Positions 60,313 to 64,000 of a stretch of 64,000 nt of DNA are shown piece after piece. The first letter of the stretch is position 1, and each line of letters starts with the position of its first letter. Position numbers and translations under genes: made by a program. The stretch is taken from positions 1-64,000 of the forward strand of contig NZ_FWFQ01000020.1 of assembly GCF_900172235.1 (NCBI RefSeq), written 5' to 3'. The DNA is from Pseudoruegeria aquimaris. GTDB lineage: Bacteria; Pseudomonadota; Alphaproteobacteria; Rhodobacterales; Rhodobacteraceae. Under the pieces are notes generated by a model. It saw only the letters and a list, made by a program, of their open reading frames with translations. It did not search any database and had not been told where the DNA came from.

Positions 60313-62226
60313 TCAGGCGTCCTGCTTCCATTCCCAAGCGCCGGGGAACTCGCCGAGGCAATGCGCCACGGCCTCTTCGTCCACCTCGCCGGTCTTGACG
60401 ATCTGGGCCACGAGCCCGCGCTTCTTGTCGTCGATGACCGAGGCCACTTCCACCGCGAGGCCCTGCGTGGCGAAGGTCTGGTTGTAGACGCGGGTGATCG
60501 CCATCTTGCGCAGATCGGGCTTGAAGATCTTGCCGACGCCGGTCTTCGGCAGTTCGGGCAGGATCTCGATGTATTTCGGATGCGCCGCCCGCTCGTGGAC
60601 GTGCTTCTTGGCATAAGCCATCAGCTCTTCGACGGTGGTTTCGGCGCCCGCCACCAGTTCGACGTAGGCGCAGGGCAGTTCGCCCGCGAAGGAGTCGGGC
60701 TGGCCGATGGCCCCGGCGAAGGCCACGGCTTCATGGCCGGCCAGCGCTTCTTCGATTTCGGCCGGGTCGATGTTGTGCCCGCCGCGGATGATCAGATCCT
60801 TGGCGCGGCCGGTGATGTAGAGGTAGCCGTCGGCATCCAGGCGGCCGAGATCACCGGTGCGCAGGTATTTGCCGTCGGCGAAGAGGCCCACGTTCTTGTC
60901 GGCCTCGGTATAGGTGCCGCCGGTGATCACGCCCGGGTTGGTGATGCAGATCTCGCCCACCTCGTCCACGTCGCATTCACGCAGGATGTTGCCCGCGTCG
61001 TCGCAGTTCAGGATCTTCACCTCGGTGTAGGGGAAGGGAAGGCCCACGGAGCCGATCTTCTTCTCACCGTCGGTCGGGTTGCAGGAGACGAGGCAGGTGG
61101 CCTCCGTCATGCCGTAGCCCTCGATGATGTTCACGCCCGTGGCCTTCTCGAAGCGGTTGAACAGCTCCACGGGGAGCGGAGCGGAGCCGGAGAAGGCGGT
61201 TTTCAGGCTCGAAACATCCGCATCCACCGGGCGCTGCATCAGCGCGGAAATGGCGGTGGGCACGATGATGACGAAACTCACCTTGTAGCGCTCGACGAGC
61301 TTCCAGAAGTTGTCGAACACGCCTTCGCCGCGATAGCCTTGCGGCGTGGGGAACACCACGTGGGTGCCGGCGGTGATCGCGGACAGCATCACCGGGTAGG
61401 CCGCGAAGACGTGGAACATCGGCAGCGGCGCGATCATCGTGTCCTTCTCGTCGAACAGCAGACGATCGCCCAGCCAGCCGTTGTACATCATGCCGGAATA
61501 CTTGTGCTGCGCCACTTTCGGCATGCCCGTGGTGCCACCGGTGTGGAAATAGGCCGCGACGCGATCCTCCTTCGAATCCTCGAAGTCCAGCGCATCGGCG
61601 CGCTGCTTCGCAATCGCCTTGTTGAAATCCATCACCTTCGCCTGGTGCGTGACGGGGTTCTTCGGGCGGATCAGCGGCACGATCCAGCTCTTGGGCGGCG
61701 TCAGGTAGCGCAGGAGATCCACTTCCAGCACGGTTTTGACATTCGGTGCCAGCGCCACGGCCTCGGCGGCCTTCTGAGCCACGTCCGTCCGCGGGAAGGC
61801 GCGCAGCGTCACCAGAACCTTCGCGCCCGTTTCGCGCAGGATGGCGCCGATCTGTTCGGGCTCCAGAAGCGGGTTGATCGGGTTCACGATGCCCGCGATC
61901 GCGCCGCCGATGAAGGAGATGACGGTCTCGTTGGCGTTGGGCAGCAGGTAGGCCACCACGTCGTTTTCACCCACGCCAAGGCTGCGGAACAGGTTCGCCG
62001 CCTGCGTGGACTTGCCCTTCAGCTCCGCCCAGGAAAGCGTCTCGGCCTTGTCCTTGGGGCCGGAGGTGATCTGGAAGGTGACGGCCGGACGATCCGGAAA
62101 CTTCGCCGTCGTTTCCGACAGCAGGCCGTAGAGCGTGGTCGGCACGTTGCGCTCCTCCCACGGGCGCTCCGCCTCCATCGCTTTCACATCTTCTGCCGTC
62201 GCGAATCTCCGCGCTTGCTGCGCCAT
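60313..62226 (-). CDS. Acyl-CoA synthetase / fatty acid--CoA ligase
   Basis: 637 residues of the ANL family. YFHTGGTTGMPKVAQH is the P-loop, GYGMTEATCLVS the A5-like motif, YLRTGDLGRLDADGYLYITG the hinge region and TGVGKIFKPDLRK holds the catalytic Lys. It activates a carboxylate, probably fatty, to its CoA ester. GGGAGGG lies 7 bases before the ATG at 62226. No beta-oxidation genes adjoin it, so chain length is not inferable. Confidence 0.85.
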   Translation of the reverse strand: MAQQARRFATAEDVKAMEAERPWEERNVPTTLYGLLSETTAKFPDRPAVTFQITSGPKDKAETLSWAELKGKSTQAANLFRSLGVGENDVVAYLLPNANETVISFIGGAIAGIVNPINPLLEPEQIGAILRETGAKVLVTLRAFPRTDVAQKAAEAVALAPNVKTVLEVDLLRYLTPPKSWIVPLIRPKNPVTHQAKVMDFNKAIAKQRADALDFEDSKEDRVAAYFHTGGTTGMPKVAQHKYSGMMYNGWLGDRLLFDEKDTMIAPLPMFHVFAAYPVMLSAITAGTHVVFPTPQGYRGEGVFDNFWKLVERYKVSFVIIVPTAISALMQRPVDADVSSLKTAFSGSAPLPVELFNRFEKATGVNIIEGYGMTEATCLVSCNPTDGEKKIGSVGLPFPYTEVKILNCDDAGNILRECDVDEVGEICITNPGVITGGTYTEADKNVGLFADGKYLRTGDLGRLDADGYLYITGRAKDLIIRGGHNIDPAEIEEALAGHEAVAFAGAIGQPDSFAGELPCAYVELVAGAETTVEELMAYAKKHVHERAAHPKYIEILPELPKTGVGKIFKPDLRKMAITRVYNQTFATQGLAVEVASVIDDKKRGLVAQIVKTGEVDEEAVAHCLGEFPGAWEWKQDA

Positions 62227-62384
62227 CGTCAAACCCTCCCCTTTGGCCGTTGTTCACGGGTATCTTGGCAGCCAAAATGCAGGGTTGCCGCGATCAGCAC
62301 AAGAGAGGCCTGCCGCTCTACGCAGCGTCACATTCCGATTGCGGCGGCGGGTGCCCCTACGGCAGCCCCGCCTTCCGCGGCGGA

Positions 62385-64000
62385 TCAGGCCGCGCTGGCG
62401 CCTTCGGTAAACTGAAGCCGCGCGAGCCGGGCATAGAGCCCGCCTTCCGCCACGAGCGAATCGTGGGTGCCCTCGGCAACGATCCGGCCCTTGTCGAAGA
62501 CGAGGATCCTGTCGGCCTTCTTCACCGTGGCCAGCCGGTGCGCCACCACCAGGGTGGTGCGCGTGGCGCTCATCACGTCGACCGCCTGCTGCACCGCGCG
62601 CTCGCTTTCGGCGTCCAGCGCTGAAGTGGCTTCGTCCAGCAGCAGGATGGGCGCGTCGCGCAGGATCGCGCGCGCGATGGCGATCCGCTGCTTCTGCCCG
62701 CCAGACAGCATCACGCCGCGCTCGCCGACCTGGCTCTCGTAGCCTTCTGGCAGCTCCATCAGGAAATCATGGGCCGCGGCGGCCTTCGCGGCCGCCTCCA
62801 CCTCGGCGTCGGTGGCATCCGGGCGGCCGAAACGGATGTTCTCCCGCGCGGTCATGCCGAAGATCACCGGATCCTGCGGCACCAGCGCGATGTTCTGCCG
62901 GAAGGCGCTGCGCGCCATGGACTTCACGTCCACCCCATCGATGCGGATCTCGCCAGACGTCGGATCGTAGAACCGCAGCAGGAGTTGCAGGATCGTGGAT
63001 TTGCCGGCGCCGGACGGGCCTACGAGGGCAACGGTCTCGCCCGGAGCCACCGTCAGGTTGATGCCGTCCAGCGCGGCCACGCCACGACGGGAGGGGTAGT
63101 GGAAGGTGACCTGATCGAACACGATCTCGCCCTTGCAGGGCACCACGGGCGGCACCGGATCCTGCGGATCGAGCACGTCATCCGGCGCGTTCAGCAGCTC
63201 CACCAGCCGTTCCGTCGCCCCGGCCGCGCGCTGCAACTCGCTCCAGATCTCCGACAGCGCGCCGACGGAGCCCGCCACCATCACCGCGTAGATCACGAAT
63301 TGCACCAGCGCGCCCACCGTCATCTCGCCGGCGCGCACGTCCCGCGCCCCGATCCAGAGCACCCCGACGACACCGGAAAAGATCAGGAAGATCACGATCA
63401 CCGTCATCACGGACCGGGTGGTGATCCGCCGCAAGGCCACATCGTAGGATTTCTCCGTCACCCGGCCAAAGCCGGCCCGTGTCAGCGCCTCATGGGTGAA
63501 GGCCTGCACCGTCTGGACGGCCCCGAGCGCCTCGGAGGCGTTGGCCGAGCTGGCGGCGATCCAATCCTGGTTCTCGCGGCTCAGAACGCGCAGCCGGCGC
63601 CCCAACACGATGATCGGCACGATCACCACGGGCACGATCAGCAGAACCAGCCCGGTGAGCTTGAGGCTGGTGAAGAGCATCAGCACCATGCCGCCTGCGA
63701 GGATCAGCATGTTGCGCAGGGCGACCGAGACCGAGGACCCGATCACCGACTGGATCACCGTCGTATCCGTCGTGATGCGGGACAGCACCTCGCCCGTCTG
63801 AAGGGTTTCGTAGAACCGGGGGCTCAGACCGATGACGCGATCGAACACCGCCTTGCGGATATCGGCCACCACGCGTTCGCCGAGCCGCGTGACCATGTAG
63901 TAACGCAGCCCCGTGCCGAGGGCGAGCAGCGAAGCGATGGCCAGCGCGGCGGCGAAGTAGCTGTCCAGAAGCTCCGTTTCGCCGGTCGAGAAGGAATCCA
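62385..64000 (-). CDS. ABC exporter, MsbA/lipid A-export-like half-transporter, 5' end beyond window
   Basis: At least 537 residues are visible; the reading frame is open to the right edge. The membrane domain is followed by an ATPase with VALVGPSGAGKSTILQ (Walker A), LSGGQKQRIAIARAI (signature) and ILLLDEATSALD (Walker B). Such homodimeric exporters move lipid or drugs. It could serve lipid A export given the lipid A genes elsewhere, but a general multidrug role is equally possible. Confidence 0.85.
   Translation of the reverse strand, partial: DSFSTGETELLDSYFAAALAIASLLALGTGLRYYMVTRLGERVVADIRKAVFDRVIGLSPRFYETLQTGEVLSRITTDTTVIQSVIGSSVSVALRNMLILAGGMVLMLFTSLKLTGLVLLIVPVVIVPIIVLGRRLRVLSRENQDWIAASSANASEALGAVQTVQAFTHEALTRAGFGRVTEKSYDVALRRITTRSVMTVIVIFLIFSGVVGVLWIGARDVRAGEMTVGALVQFVIYAVMVAGSVGALSEIWSELQRAAGATERLVELLNAPDDVLDPQDPVPPVVPCKGEIVFDQVTFHYPSRRGVAALDGINLTVAPGETVALVGPSGAGKSTILQLLLRFYDPTSGEIRIDGVDVKSMARSAFRQNIALVPQDPVIFGMTARENIRFGRPDATDAEVEAAAKAAAAHDFLMELPEGYESQVGERGVMLSGGQKQRIAIARAILRDAPILLLDEATSALDAESERAVQQAVDVMSATRTTLVVAHRLATVKKADRILVFDKGRIVAEGTHDSLVAEGGLYARLARLQFTEGASAA

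Overview
The window is 64 kb of GC-rich (roughly 65 percent) chromosomal DNA. It looks like an alphaproteobacterium of the Rhodobacterales (Roseobacter group). The reasons are the conserved blocks infA-maf-RNase E/G-yacG-tRNA-Phe, murA-DUF2948-hisD-UPF0262 and uvrC-pgsA-moaD-moaE, the abundance of TRAP transporters, and the many start/stop overlaps of the ATGA type. Assignments come from reading the translated sequence and recalling families; no database search was possible.

Region 1 (1-16.4 kb) is a coherent alginate/uronate catabolic locus. The left edge is the end of an IS5-type insertion sequence, abutting an RraA-like aldolase gene. Read leftwards from 9087 are a Sphingomonas-type alginate ABC importer (ATPase, two permeases, a binding protein with a calcium loop), a PL15 exo-oligoalginate lyase, a DEH reductase-like SDR, KdgF and the RraA-like protein. 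A divergent GntR/FadR-type regulator follows. To its right, a second operon carries a DctP-type TRAP importer, a MATE exporter, a DUF1624 acyltransferase-like protein and KDG kinase. Copies of a 12-bp palindrome (CTTGTATACAAG) lie upstream of both operons and suggest one regulon. The predicted route is oligoalginate, unsaturated uronate, DEH, KDG, then KDPG.

Region 2 (16.4-22.1 kb) holds a BetI_C-like protein without an HTH behind a strong palindrome, and a TPP-dependent decarboxylase/acetolactate-synthase-like enzyme. A tightly coupled four-gene operon follows (LpxE-like phosphatase, GT2, LAB_N protein, ArnT/Rgt-like GT), probably for lipid A modification.

Region 3 (22.2-38.1 kb) is housekeeping, almost all on the minus strand: tRNA-Phe, yacG, RNase E/G, maf, infA, nitrilase/GNAT/LMW-PTP, UPF0262, hisD, DUF2948, murA, tRNA-Thr, kynU, moaE, moaD, pgsA, uvrC, an AT-rich gap, a pteridine-reductase-like SDR, a CaCA antiporter, a 54-residue zinc-ribbon membrane microprotein and sppA.

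Region 4 (38.2-48.8 kb) contains glpK-glpD with a GlpR-like operator. Next is a probable amino/keto-acid module: BKACE enzyme and class III aminotransferase, divergent from a MurR/RpiR regulator, a TAXI binding protein, a fused TRAP permease and a universal stress protein. Two TGAAAC/GTTTCA palindromes lie between the divergent genes.

Region 5 (48.9-64 kb) contains an iron cluster (57-residue protein, hemP, a 159-residue CxC protein, bfd, bfr) and a YqjD/YqjE-like pair. Four glycosyltransferases are interleaved with a PLA2-like secreted protein and a membrane GDPD. The window ends with RbsD, a secreted protein of unknown function, an acyl-CoA ligase and the 3' part of an MsbA-like ABC exporter that runs off the right edge.
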